Source: JANQEU01 sp965228045 | GTDB taxonomy: Bacteria > Bacteroidota > Bacteroidia > Cytophagales > Cyclobacteriaceae | Direction of reading: 5' to 3' | DNA length: 64,000 nt | Assembly (NCBI GenBank): GCA_965228045.1 | Contig: OZ245789.1 | Span: 1,860,001-1,924,000, forward strand | Part shown: in pieces, positions 34,111-43,683 of the stretch | How the letters are laid out: every line of letters begins with the position of its first letter | Numbering within the stretch: position 1 is the stretch's first letter | The notes under the pieces: model-generated | The model's input: only the letters and a program-made list of their open reading frames with translations | The model's database searches: none | Told to the model about the DNA's origin: nothing | Position numbers and translations under genes: made by a program

Positions 34111-35307
34111 TCAATTGAGTTTTTCGTTCACTATTTTGGCTATTCGTTCACCGATGGCAAGCGAAGAAGTGGCTGCCGGAGAAGGGGCATTGCCCACGTT
34201 CACATAATTATTGCCATCCAAAATGAGGAAGTCATCAATCAATCCACCGTCTTTATCGCAAGCCTGGGCCCGAACTCCCGCACCTCCCGGAATAAGGTCT
34301 GATTTTCTTATGTCTGGTAACAACTCCTGCAAAGCTTTGGTAAAAGCTCGTTTTGAATAGCTTCTATAAAGCTCCCCAAATCCGGTTTTCCAGTACTTTC
34401 CGGCAACTTTTCTAAATCCCTTATAGGTTACAGAGCCGTAAAACTCCTTAAAATTGATGTCTGACTTGCTGTATCCTTCTCTTCTATAAGCAAGGACCGC
34501 GTTGGGTCCGGCTTCTATGCCTCCGTTTATCATCCTGGTGAAGTGGACACCCAAAAAAGGAAAATCAGGATTAGGAACAGGATAGATCAGGTTCTTTACT
34601 AGGTATTCTTTTTCTTTTTTGAGTTTGAAATATTCTCCTCTAAATGGAATGATTCTGTAATTTATTTTCTCGCCCGTCATCTTGGCTACCACATCGGAGT
34701 GAAGGCCTGCGCAATTGATGACGAGTTTTGTAGTGTAGGTATTGGATCGGGTTTCCACGTTCAGAAAAGACTCATTCTTTTCAATGTTTTTGACTTCATT
34801 GTCAGGAAATATTTCCCCACCGAAATGTCTGAATTTATCCGCATAACACCTGGCTACTTCCTTATAGTCAATGATCCCTGTTTGAGGTACGTAGATACCC
34901 TGGATACCATTTACATAGGGCTCATATTCCTTTAGATCACCTCCTATGAGCTTCTTCAAACCCTTTAGTCCGTTGGCCTTTCCTCGCTCATGCAGCGTAT
35001 TCAGGGCAGGGATTTGTGATTCATTTGTAGCTACTACAATTTTCCCGCACAGTTCGTAAGGAATCTCCTCTTCATCACAAAAACGAATCAGCTTGTGGTA
35101 TCCGTCCACGCAATTTTTGGCCTTAAAACTGCCAGGTTTATAATACAATCCGGAATGTATTACACCACTGTTGTGTCCGGTTTGATGCATCGCAATACCT
35201 TTCTCTTTTTCCAGTACCGCGATTTTGAATTTTGGATTGAGCTCTTTGAGTTTGAGTGCGGTGGACAGTCCCACAATACCACCACCTATAATAACTATGC
35301 TATACAT
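34111..35307 (-). CDS. lhgO: L-2-hydroxyglutarate oxidase (LhgO-like)
   Basis: A 398-residue FAD-dependent oxidoreductase of the DAO fold. The N-terminal dinucleotide-binding motif is G-G-G-I-V-G-L-S-T-A, followed by M-H-Q-T-G-H-N-S-G-V-I-H-S-G-L-Y-Y, the hallmark of L-2-hydroxyglutarate dehydrogenases/oxidases, and a C-terminal G-A-G-V-R-A-Q-A. It converts L-2-hydroxyglutarate to 2-oxoglutarate, a metabolite-repair step. It is the first gene of the minus operon with ThiF/rhodanese, DinB-like and MsrB. Confidence 0.92.
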   Translation of the reverse strand: MYSIVIIGGGIVGLSTALKLKELNPKFKIAVLEKEKGIAMHQTGHNSGVIHSGLYYKPGSFKAKNCVDGYHKLIRFCDEEEIPYELCGKIVVATNESQIPALNTLHERGKANGLKGLKKLIGGDLKEYEPYVNGIQGIYVPQTGIIDYKEVARCYADKFRHFGGEIFPDNEVKNIEKNESFLNVETRSNTYTTKLVINCAGLHSDVVAKMTGEKINYRIIPFRGEYFKLKKEKEYLVKNLIYPVPNPDFPFLGVHFTRMINGGIEAGPNAVLAYRREGYSKSDINFKEFYGSVTYKGFRKVAGKYWKTGFGELYRSYSKRAFTKALQELLPDIRKSDLIPGGAGVRAQACDKDGGLIDDFLILDGNNYVNVGNAPSPAATSSLAIGERIAKIVNEKLN

Positions 35308-35316
35308 CTGTTTGGA

Positions 35317-35351
35317 AAATACACTGGAGGCTCACTGTGAGCCTCCAGTGT
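35317..35351 (-). terminator. Strong terminator after the BNR-repeat protein gene
   Basis: A perfect inverted repeat (35321-35335 with 35337-35351, core CTGGAGGCTCAC) forms a stem of 13 bp or more with a small loop, followed on the minus strand by ATTTTCC. It separates the BNR-repeat gene from lhgO, which starts 10 bp further on. Confidence 0.85.
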
Positions 35352-35368
35352 TCAAAGTAAAATTAAAT

Positions 35369-38300
35369 CTACTTCTCACCCAAGTTTACTGCGTCAACCT
35401 GCTTGTCTAACACCAATTTATTAAACGCAGGTATGCGATTATCAATGATCTGCTTCAGTGCTGTGGTTTGCTCATCAATAAGACCGGCCACCTCATCATA
35501 GAAAGCATAGGCCTGGTCAGTTGGTTTGTAATCTCCGTAACCCATCAGCGTTCCCAGGTGCCCTACTTTGTTATTTAGTTTAATCGGGAAGTTTAGCGGA
35601 TCCTGTCGGCTTTCATTTTTTGTCTGATAAAGCGCTTCCTCGATCTTCTTGATGTCAGCAAGAATTGATTTGCCAGATTCCTGAACCTCGGACTGATCCG
35701 GGCCGGCTTTGGAAAGTACATCATTTATCTGGCCTCTTATTTTTCTTACATCAATAACGGCCTGATTGGCTTCTGATAATTTATCCCTTGCCTGGATTAA
35801 GAAGTCAAATTGAGCCTGTAGATCCGCCTGAGAGGACGATATTCTGGGGTCAGCCACAAGTTCAAATGACTGACTTTGTTCTGTACCATTTACGGATAAA
35901 GTCACCATATACTCTCCAGGGACAGCCGCTGGTCCACTTGTTCTGGTTGCCCAGAGGATCATTCCGGGAAAGGTGGTTGCACCTTTATACCTCATGTCCC
36001 AATTAATCATGTTCAAACCTGGTTCCACTTCAAGCATACCTTCGTCATTATCCTTATCGGGATAATTGCTGAAGACTTTGATAGCAGTACCATCAGAGTC
36101 AGAATACGTAATTCTCAATGTGTCACTTGCTGTGGTATCACGAACATAAAAGTAGGTCAGCACACCGCCAGGATGATTAGTACCCGCAGTTTTGGAAGTC
36201 GCACCATTACCACCACCCATTCGATATGTTTTCATCGGTTTATAGAGATGGTGGGATTTTGAGGCGACAGACTGATCGAGTTGATGAAGAGGGGTGAGGT
36301 CATCAATCAACCAGAAACTCCTTCCCTGGGTCGCTGCAATCAAGTTTTTATCTTTAATTGTAAGATCTGTAATTGGCACTATGGGAAGATTTTGTTGAAA
36401 AGGCTGCCAACTTCCTCCATCGGTAAATGAAATATACATTCCTGTTTCTGTTCCGGCATAAAGCAACCCTTTCCTGGATGGATCCGCCCTTACTACTCTG
36501 GTGAAATGTTCGGCATTTATGCCATTTGTGATCTTTTTCCATGTTGCACCATAATCTTCTGTTTTATACAGATATGGGCTATAATCTCCCAGTTTGTATC
36601 TGGTACCTGCCACATAGACACCTCCTTCGTTAAAAGGATCAATATCGATGCTATTTATCATCATCCATTTTGGCATATCCGGTGGTGTCACATTTGACCA
36701 GTTTTCTCCCCCGTCCCTGGTAACGTGGATCAGTCCATCATCTGAGCCTGTCCAGATCACTCCTTCCTCGTGGTGGGATTCTGCCGCCGCGAAAATGGTG
36801 CAATAATACTCTACGCTGGTATTGTCTTTTGTAATAGGTCCACCTGATGACTTTAATTTTTCAGGATCATTGGTGGTCAGATCCGGGCTGATGATTTGCC
36901 AGGATTGGCCTTCATCTGTAGAGACATGTACATGCTGAGAAGTGGTATAAATCTTATCAGGATTATGAGGAGAGAAGAAAATTGGGAAATTCCACTGAAA
37001 CCTGTATTTCATTCCCTCGGCCCCGTAGCCCATTGGATTATCTGGCCAGACATTTATACCTCTGATCTCCTCGGTCTTATGATTGACTCTTGTAAGAAAA
37101 CCACCATAACTACCGCCGTAAACGATGTCGTTGTCTTCAGGGTCTACAGCTATATGAGCACTTTCACCACCAGCGGTTGATTCCCAGTCATCTTCATCAA
37201 TAAATCTGCCTGAATTCCGATGTCGGATCCGAACGGTCGAGTTGTCCTGTTGTGCCCCATAGATCCTGTATGGAAATGCGTTATCGGTGACCACTCTATA
37301 GAACTGAGCTGTTGGTTGGTTATGATAAGTAGTCCAGTTCTCACCTCCATCGAAGGAAACCTGAGCTCCTCCATCATCGGCGATGACCATTCTCTGATTA
37401 TCTTCCGGAGCCACCCAAAAATCGTGGTGATCACCATGGGGTGCGTTGAAAGACTCAAATGTCTTGCCACCATCTTTAGATCTGTGATAGCTTACGTTCA
37501 TGACATAAACCCGATCTTCATCCTGAGTGTCAGCATATATTTTAGTATAATACCATGCTCTCTGACGCAAACTTCTGCTTGTATTGAGCAACTGCCAGGT
37601 CTTGCCAGCATCATCGGAACGATAAACACCACCCTTATCATTTTCTATTAGTGCCCAGACCCGATTTGAATTGACAGGTGATACGGTTACACCGGAAATA
37701 CCCCATGTTCCGCCAGGTAGACCTTCGTTCCCGGAGATATTTTTCCAGGTATCACCACCATCCGTAGATTTCCAAAGTGCGGAACCTGGACCACCGCTTT
37801 CAAGGCTATAGGGAGTTCTTCTTATTCTCCAGGTCGAAACATACAGAATGCGAGGATTGTTTGGATCCATGACCATTTCCACCGCCCCTGCCTCTGCATT
37901 CGCAAAAAGGACTCTTTCCCATGTTTTTCCGCCATCCTTGCTTCTGAAGACACCTCGTTGATCAGATGATTTATAGAGGTCTCCCAATACAGCGGCGTAA
38001 ACAATGTTTGGATCTCTTGGATGAATGGCGATCCTGGGGATATGCCTGCTCTGCTCCAATCCGATTTTTTCCCAGGTGGTTCCTGCATCCACAGACTTCC
38101 ACATTCCATAACCGGAGGAAACGTTTCCCCGGACAGTTACCTCTCCGCCGCCTACATATATCACATTAGGATCCCACTCACTTACGGCCACCGCGCCGAT
38201 GGATCCCCCAAAATATCCATCTGATATGTTTTCCCAGGTATTACCTGCGTCAGTGGTTCTGTACACTCCGCCACCGGTTACACCTGTGTAGTATAGATTT

Positions 38301-38515
38301 GGCTTACCGGGTACACCAGTGACTGCGGCCGATCGGCCACCACGAAATGGCCCGATATTACGCCACTCAAGTCCATCAAATAGTTCATTACTAAATGATT
38401 GAGTATTTTCAGTCCCGGATCTCCTTCGTTGTCCATCGACACTCCATGATACCATAAGCATAAGAAATGCCAGGGCTGTGGTCTGTAGAAATTTTTGGGT
38501 TGTTAAAATCTTCAT
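35369..38515 (-). CDS. Large secreted BNR/sortilin-like repeat protein (VPS10-type beta-propeller)
   Basis: A 1048-residue protein with signal peptide (about 1-28). At least eight repeats of the S/T-x-D-G/A-G-x-T-W Asp-box type (T-D-A-G-N-T-W, S-K-D-G-G-K-T-W, S-T-D-G-G-D-T-W, S-F-D-G-G-E-N-W, T-R-D-G-G-E-N-W and others) run through residues about 80-700. They build a beta-propeller like those of sortilin/VPS10 and sialidase-related proteins. The last ~350 residues form a beta-sandwich and a helical segment typical of Bacteroidetes homologues, often annotated glycosyl hydrolase although no catalytic site is known. A stem-loop lies directly at its start codon. Confidence 0.88.
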   Translation of the reverse strand: MKILTTQKFLQTTALAFLMLMVSWSVDGQRRRSGTENTQSFSNELFDGLEWRNIGPFRGGRSAAVTGVPGKPNLYYTGVTGGGVYRTTDAGNTWENISDGYFGGSIGAVAVSEWDPNVIYVGGGEVTVRGNVSSGYGMWKSVDAGTTWEKIGLEQSRHIPRIAIHPRDPNIVYAAVLGDLYKSSDQRGVFRSKDGGKTWERVLFANAEAGAVEMVMDPNNPRILYVSTWRIRRTPYSLESGGPGSALWKSTDGGDTWKNISGNEGLPGGTWGISGVTVSPVNSNRVWALIENDKGGVYRSDDAGKTWQLLNTSRSLRQRAWYYTKIYADTQDEDRVYVMNVSYHRSKDGGKTFESFNAPHGDHHDFWVAPEDNQRMVIADDGGAQVSFDGGENWTTYHNQPTAQFYRVVTDNAFPYRIYGAQQDNSTVRIRHRNSGRFIDEDDWESTAGGESAHIAVDPEDNDIVYGGSYGGFLTRVNHKTEEIRGINVWPDNPMGYGAEGMKYRFQWNFPIFFSPHNPDKIYTTSQHVHVSTDEGQSWQIISPDLTTNDPEKLKSSGGPITKDNTSVEYYCTIFAAAESHHEEGVIWTGSDDGLIHVTRDGGENWSNVTPPDMPKWMMINSIDIDPFNEGGVYVAGTRYKLGDYSPYLYKTEDYGATWKKITNGINAEHFTRVVRADPSRKGLLYAGTETGMYISFTDGGSWQPFQQNLPIVPITDLTIKDKNLIAATQGRSFWLIDDLTPLHQLDQSVASKSHHLYKPMKTYRMGGGNGATSKTAGTNHPGGVLTYFYVRDTTASDTLRITYSDSDGTAIKVFSNYPDKDNDEGMLEVEPGLNMINWDMRYKGATTFPGMILWATRTSGPAAVPGEYMVTLSVNGTEQSQSFELVADPRISSSQADLQAQFDFLIQARDKLSEANQAVIDVRKIRGQINDVLSKAGPDQSEVQESGKSILADIKKIEEALYQTKNESRQDPLNFPIKLNNKVGHLGTLMGYGDYKPTDQAYAFYDEVAGLIDEQTTALKQIIDNRIPAFNKLVLDKQVDAVNLGEK

Positions 38516-38516
38516 A

Positions 38517-38566
38517 GGTCTTGGTTTGAGTTAATTAGACGGTTGGAATTTAACTCAAAAAAGACC
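38517..38566 (-). promoter_or_regulatory. 5'-UTR stem-loop abutting the start codon of the BNR-repeat protein
   Basis: On the minus strand GGTCTT-T-TTTGAGTTAA pairs with TTAACTCAAA-CC-AAGACC: 10 bp plus 6 bp split by a small 1x2 internal loop, with a 15-nt loop. The stem ends one base before the ATG at 38515, so if transcribed it would cover the ribosome entry region. It may instead be a DNA dyad bound by a regulator. The structure is read directly; the regulatory role is inferred. Confidence 0.6.
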
Positions 38567-38621
38567 AAATGGCCATAGAGCAATTTGAGCAATGGCCAGC
38601 AATTAATATGATTGGCTTCGT

Positions 38622-39017
38622 TTACTCTTTTTTGAAATCCAGGGCAGCTGAATTCATACAATACCTTTCACCAGTTGGATTCGGTCCATCCTCAAATAAG
38701 TGTCCCAGATGGCCCCCGCATGATGCGCAGGTAACTTCCGTCCTGATCATGCCATGGGAAGTATCTTTGGTCAGCTTTACGGCATCGTTATTTGCGGGTT
38801 GGAAAAAACTAGGCCACCCTGAACCTGAATCATATTTGGTATCCGAATTGAATAATTCATTTCCGCATGCTGCGCATTCGTAAACACCTTTTTCCTTGTT
38901 GTTGAGTAATTTTCCTGTAAATGCTCGCTCAGTTCCCTTTTCCCGAAGAATATAATACTGTTCAGGGGTTAATTCGCTTTTCCAATCTTCTTCTGACTTA
39001 GTTACTTTATTACTCAT
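38622..39017 (-). CDS. msrB: Peptide-methionine (R)-S-oxide reductase MsrB, cytoplasmic form
   Basis: A 131-residue MsrB without signal peptide. Zinc pairs C-A-A-C and C-A-S-C, the G-S-G-W-P-S-F block, H-L-F-E-D-G-P and the catalytic Cys in R-Y-C-M-N are all present. It reduces methionine-R-sulfoxide in cytoplasmic proteins and complements the lipoprotein MsrB at 31938-32450. The two share the segment L-R-E-K-G-T-E-R-A-F-T-G. It is transcribed on its own, divergent from RND operon 2. Confidence 0.93.
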   Translation of the reverse strand: MSNKVTKSEEDWKSELTPEQYYILREKGTERAFTGKLLNNKEKGVYECAACGNELFNSDTKYDSGSGWPSFFQPANNDAVKLTKDTSHGMIRTEVTCASCGGHLGHLFEDGPNPTGERYCMNSAALDFKKE

Positions 39018-39111
39018 TTGGAATATTGTTTGGTTTATAGATTTCTAACGTTGAAATTTGCAGCTTAGAGCTTTTGCAGTCCGTTCATCATTTAATTGAC
39101 CGTAATTGAAA

Positions 39112-39173
39112 CAAAAACTCAATTTATACATACATACATGTAACAATTATTGTTTTTAACCGTCAAAAACTCA
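39112..39173 (+). repeat. Direct repeat CAAAAACTCA in the msrB / RND operon 2 divergent region
   Basis: CAAAAACTCA occurs at 39112-39121 and 39164-39173, 52 bp apart (about five helical turns). Between them lie (ATAC)-rich sequence, TACATGTA (39135-39142) and the palindrome AACAATTATTGTT (39142-39154). These may be control sites for RND operon 2. Support is positional only. Confidence 0.35.
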
Positions 39174-39254
39174 GTCTGCAACAAATCATGCCTTCCTGAC
39201 AGGATAACAGAAACCAGGGAAAGAAGATTTCTTCCGACATTAAATTAAAAGAAT

Positions 39255-40457
39255 ATGAAGAAACGCCAACTTATAATTATTGGTGTAACGTTAGTGGTCC
39301 TTGCCGGATCAATTGGTTTAAATCAGTTTTTTGCCAGCCAGAAAGAACCACCGAAGGAGAGACCTGTGGTTGAGGTCAAAAATTACGTCAAAACCAGGCC
39401 CGTAGAGTATAAAGACATAGAAACGAATGTTTTTGCATACGGCAGGGTTCAAAGTGCCCAATCGCTTGACTTATTATCTGAGGTTTCAGGTAGGATGTAC
39501 GAAGGAAATGTCAGGTTGAAAGAAGGTGTTTCGTTTAAGAAAGGGACATTGTTATTTTATATCGATGATACAGAGGCCAAACTTAACCTTAGCTCCCAAA
39601 AGAGTAATTTTCTTAGAGATCTCGCCGCAATTCTGCCTGACCTGAAAATTGATTATTCTGACAATTATGATAAATGGAGGGAGTACTTTTCAAAAATCGA
39701 TATTGAAGATAATCTCCCAAAACTACCGGAAGTAAAATCTGAGAAGGAGAAAACATTTATCGCTACACAGGGTTTGTTTTCATCCTACTACACCATTAAG
39801 AGTGCCGAAGAAAGATTAAGTAAATACCGATACTACGCACCCTGGGATGGTAGTATCACAATGGTGAATTTCCAAACCGGAGCGTTCATCAATCCCGGTA
39901 CATCGATTGGTCAGATCATGCGGTCGGGCATATATGAGTTAAAGGTGGCTGTTGAGACCAGAGATATCCCATGGATCCAGCAAGGGTCGCCCGCACAGAT
40001 TTTTTCCGAAGAAACCCAGCAAGGTTGGGAAGGTGTTGTCACCAGAATTAGTGACTACGTCAATCAAAATACACAGTCAGTTGACGTCTTTGTGGCGATA
40101 GATACGAGAAATCAGAAGATTTATGATGGTCAGTTTCTGAAAACTTCCATACCAGCCCGTACCGTGAAGGATGGGATGATCATGCCTCGGGCCGCTATTT
40201 ATAATGGAAATGAAGTTTTTGTGCTTGAGGATTCCTTCCTTACCAAGAAAAGCATTGATGTCTACAGGCTAAATGATGAAACAGCCGTCTTCGGTGGCAT
40301 TGAGGAGGGTTCTGATCTTGTGATAGAACCGCTGATAGGTGCTTATAACAATATGAAGGCCTTCAAGGCGGAAGATAGAAATATCGACATGGAGACTAAG
40401 ACAGAGGGTGAAACCAAACTTGCAAATTCTAATAGCGCTTCAGGACAAGGCTCTTAA
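39255..40457 (+). CDS. RND efflux periplasmic adaptor (operon 2)
   Basis: A 400-residue membrane fusion protein anchored by one N-terminal TM helix (about 5-24). A lipoyl half-motif (S-G-R-M-Y-E-G-N-V-R-L-K-E-G) and the second half (Y-A-P-W-D-G-S-I-T) enclose a helical hairpin; a beta-barrel and membrane-proximal domain follow. It starts RND operon 2, with the pump 15 bp downstream and TolC after that. No regulator gene is attached to this operon, unlike operon 1. Confidence 0.92.
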   Translation: MKKRQLIIIGVTLVVLAGSIGLNQFFASQKEPPKERPVVEVKNYVKTRPVEYKDIETNVFAYGRVQSAQSLDLLSEVSGRMYEGNVRLKEGVSFKKGTLLFYIDDTEAKLNLSSQKSNFLRDLAAILPDLKIDYSDNYDKWREYFSKIDIEDNLPKLPEVKSEKEKTFIATQGLFSSYYTIKSAEERLSKYRYYAPWDGSITMVNFQTGAFINPGTSIGQIMRSGIYELKVAVETRDIPWIQQGSPAQIFSEETQQGWEGVVTRISDYVNQNTQSVDVFVAIDTRNQKIYDGQFLKTSIPARTVKDGMIMPRAAIYNGNEVFVLEDSFLTKKSIDVYRLNDETAVFGGIEEGSDLVIEPLIGAYNNMKAFKAEDRNIDMETKTEGETKLANSNSASGQGS

Positions 40458-40472
40458 ATAAGACACAATCCT

Positions 40473-43400
40473 ATGAAAAACATCGTTGAATATTTCGTAA
40501 AATACCCGATTCTAGCCAACATCCTGATTGCATTGACGGTTGTGGGAGGTGTTGTAAGTTTCCTTAATACCAAGAAATCCTTTTTCCCGACAGCTCCTGA
40601 CCGAAATATTAGTATATCGGTTAGTTATCCGGGTGCCTCTCCTGAAGAAATGGAGGAAGGTGTGACACTGAAAATAGAGGAAGCCTTAAAGGCAATTGCG
40701 GGTATTGAAGAAATCAATTCTACTTCATCTGAAAACGTAGCCTCCATAAATGTCGAGAAACTGGATGATTATGACATTGATGAAGTTTACACGGAGGTTA
40801 AGAATGCAGTAGATGGAATCAGTTCATTTCCTGCGGGAGCTGAAAAGCCTATTATTTTCAAGGTCAGGAACAGAACTACGGCACAGTGGTTGGCTTTGAC
40901 CGGAGATGTCAGCTTAAAAACTCTTAAGGAGAAGGCAGAGGAGATTGAGGATGAGTTGCTGGCCAGCGGAGTGATTTCTCAGATCGAAGTCTCGGGTTTT
41001 CCACCGCTGGAGATCTCAATAGAAGTTGAGGAATCTACGCTAAGAAGGTATAATTTGACGTTTGATCATTTGGCCAATGCGATAAGACTGAACAACCGGG
41101 ACATGGCGGCCGGTTCTGTGAAAACCAGCACCGAGGAGATTTTGATACGTTCGCGAGCAAAAGAAACAGATGCGGATAAGATTGGGGATATCGTACTCAG
41201 GAGTAATTCGGATGGCTCCAGTCTTTTGATCAGGGATGTAGCTACAGTACGAGAGCAATTTGCGGACCAACCTTTCAAGTCATTTTTTAACGGACAAAGA
41301 TCTGTTTTCCTGGAAGTTAGAAGACTGGAAACCGAAGACCTTGAGGAAATATCAGGAGTGGTTCACAATTATGTGGGTGAATACAATGTAAAGAATGACG
41401 TAGTTAAACTTAACATGTCCTGGGATTTTATGTCCCTGCTTTCGCAAAGACTGGATATGCTTACCAGTAATGGTATCATGGGACTGACATTGGTACTCAT
41501 ATCGCTGGGACTTTTTCTCAGTCTAAGATTGTCCTTTTGGGTAGCCTGGGGTATTCCATCTTCATTTCTGGGTATGTTTATTCTTGGATCCTTCATTGGG
41601 CTAACCATAAACATGATATCCCTATTCGGAATGATCCTGGTAATTGGAATTCTGGTAGATGACGGTATTGTTATTGCGGAAAACATTTATTCACATTTCG
41701 AAAAGCACGGTAATGCAATTAAAGCTGCTGTGCAGGGAACCATAGAGGTAATACCTGCTGTATTCACATCTATCCTGACCACCATGGTAGCGTTTTCTCC
41801 GCTGCTATTTCTTACCGGTGGATTTGAAATGCTTAAAGACATGGCCGTGGTTGTAATTTTCAGCCTGGGATTTTCACTTTTAGAGGCCTTCTTCGTGCTA
41901 CCGGCTCACCTGGCCAGTAAGAAGGTACTAAAGATCAAGAAGGAAGATACACGGAGCTATAAGATCAGGAAATTTTTGAACGGTATTATTGAGTACCTTA
42001 AGGTAAATCTCTATGGAAGGGTACTTTCTCTTTCCATGAAATATCGTACGGTATCCGTAGCCGCGATCATTGGTTTTGTAATGATCATCGTGGGTATGCT
42101 CCAGGGAGGTTTGATACCATCCACATTATTTCCGCCGATTGCTTTCAACAGCATTAACATAGGAATCGCTTTCAAACCCGGTGAGCGTGAAGATCAGACC
42201 GAAGCTTACGTCATGCGATTCCAAAATGCCGTGATGGAAATGAACACAGAGCTTAAGGAGGAACTTGATACCGATGTGGATATTGTGAAAAACACGTTCA
42301 TGAACATTGGCTATTCTCAGTTTGGTCAGGGTTCGCATACCGGATCTATTAACGTTTTCCATGAGGAACTTGATGAATTCGGATTGAATCAGTTCAAATT
42401 AATTAACCGTTTACGCGAAAAAATTGGTCCGATTCCGGAGGCAGAGAAATTTCAGGTTGGGGGCAATAGCCGATGGGGTAAACCAGTATCTGTAAAACTG
42501 CTAGGGAAAAACTATGAAGAACTCGGGTTAGCCAAGGACTATTTGAAAGAAGAGTTGGAAAAACTTCCGGATCTGAAGGAAGTCCAGGACGACGTTCCGA
42601 TAGGAAACAGAGAAGTACAGTTGGACCTACTTTCCCAGGCATATTTCCTTGGTCTGACGCATGATGACATTACCAGGCAGCTAAGACAGGGTTTTTTTGG
42701 GGAAGAAGTTCAGCGATTTATGAAAGGTAACGATGAAATCAGGGTTTGGGTGAGATATCCCGAATCTGACAGAAAAAGCATCGATCAGCTTGAAGATGTA
42801 AAGATCAAAGCCGGAACAAGCGAATATCCGCTCATGCAATTAACCGATTATAATATAGAGAGGGGAGTGGCCGGTATCAAGCATTATGAAGCATCACGGG
42901 CTGTAGCAGTAGAGGCAGACATGGTAGATCCATTTGGTGACGTCAATGCTATTCTCCAAAAAGTTGAAAGCGATATTGTGCCAAACATGCTGGCAAAGTT
43001 CCCGACCATTCGTGTCGATTACGGTGGTCAATCGAAAGAGCGTGAGAGGTCGGCCGGTGAAATGGGTCTCTTCTTTGTTGGTTCATTCATCATTATCTTT
43101 TTCATTCTGATGGTTAATTTCCGGTCATTCTATCAGGCCTTACTTATAATTTTAATGATTCCTTTGGGCTGGTTCTCCGGAATTTTGGGTCATGGAATTG
43201 AGACATGGGTAAGCGAACTTCCCAAACCGGTCTCAATGCTAAGTCTTTGGGGGATGATCGCACTTATGGGAGTAATCATCAACGATGCCGTGGTGTTCCT
43301 CTCTAAATATAATTCTCTGATAAAAGAGGGAATGAGTGTCTATGATGCGGCATATGAAGCAGGTTTGGCCAGGTTCCGACCAATTCTATTGACGTCACTG

Positions 43401-43664
43401 ACAACCGTTCTGGGTCTTTATCCGCTGATCAAGGAAACCAGTTTCCAGGCGCAGTTCCTGATACCCATGGCCATTTCAGTAGCCTATGGGGTACTTTTCG
43501 GAACCGCCATTATTCTCCTGTTCTTCCCCGTATTGATTTTGATTTTCAATGATTTCAGAAGATACATGAAATGGCTTTGGACAGGTGAAAAACCTTCGAG
43601 AGAAGAGGTAGAACGAGTTTTAATAGACGAAAAACGACTCGAAGAGTACAAGGAATCAGCTTAA
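40473..43664 (+). CDS. RND family efflux pump, inner membrane permease (operon 2)
   Basis: A 1063-residue RND transporter of normal length with the duplicated 6-TM plus periplasmic-loop layout. TM4 carries both relay aspartates, D396-D397 in L-V-D-D-G-I-V. The TM10 position that is Lys in AcrB reads I-I-N937-D938-A-V. The C-terminal cytoplasmic tail is short and charged. It sits between its adaptor and TolC genes. The substrate is unknown. Confidence 0.93.
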   Translation: MKNIVEYFVKYPILANILIALTVVGGVVSFLNTKKSFFPTAPDRNISISVSYPGASPEEMEEGVTLKIEEALKAIAGIEEINSTSSENVASINVEKLDDYDIDEVYTEVKNAVDGISSFPAGAEKPIIFKVRNRTTAQWLALTGDVSLKTLKEKAEEIEDELLASGVISQIEVSGFPPLEISIEVEESTLRRYNLTFDHLANAIRLNNRDMAAGSVKTSTEEILIRSRAKETDADKIGDIVLRSNSDGSSLLIRDVATVREQFADQPFKSFFNGQRSVFLEVRRLETEDLEEISGVVHNYVGEYNVKNDVVKLNMSWDFMSLLSQRLDMLTSNGIMGLTLVLISLGLFLSLRLSFWVAWGIPSSFLGMFILGSFIGLTINMISLFGMILVIGILVDDGIVIAENIYSHFEKHGNAIKAAVQGTIEVIPAVFTSILTTMVAFSPLLFLTGGFEMLKDMAVVVIFSLGFSLLEAFFVLPAHLASKKVLKIKKEDTRSYKIRKFLNGIIEYLKVNLYGRVLSLSMKYRTVSVAAIIGFVMIIVGMLQGGLIPSTLFPPIAFNSINIGIAFKPGEREDQTEAYVMRFQNAVMEMNTELKEELDTDVDIVKNTFMNIGYSQFGQGSHTGSINVFHEELDEFGLNQFKLINRLREKIGPIPEAEKFQVGGNSRWGKPVSVKLLGKNYEELGLAKDYLKEELEKLPDLKEVQDDVPIGNREVQLDLLSQAYFLGLTHDDITRQLRQGFFGEEVQRFMKGNDEIRVWVRYPESDRKSIDQLEDVKIKAGTSEYPLMQLTDYNIERGVAGIKHYEASRAVAVEADMVDPFGDVNAILQKVESDIVPNMLAKFPTIRVDYGGQSKERERSAGEMGLFFVGSFIIIFFILMVNFRSFYQALLIILMIPLGWFSGILGHGIETWVSELPKPVSMLSLWGMIALMGVIINDAVVFLSKYNSLIKEGMSVYDAAYEAGLARFRPILLTSLTTVLGLYPLIKETSFQAQFLIPMAISVAYGVLFGTAIILLFFPVLILIFNDFRRYMKWLWTGEKPSREEVERVLIDEKRLEEYKESA

Positions 43665-43683
43665 TCATATCAAACTTCCAATC

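Noticed and set aside
39121..39142. Tandem ATAC/CATA units as a microsatellite or CRISPR-like repeat
   Set aside because: Only about three 4-bp units; too short to be a meaningful array.
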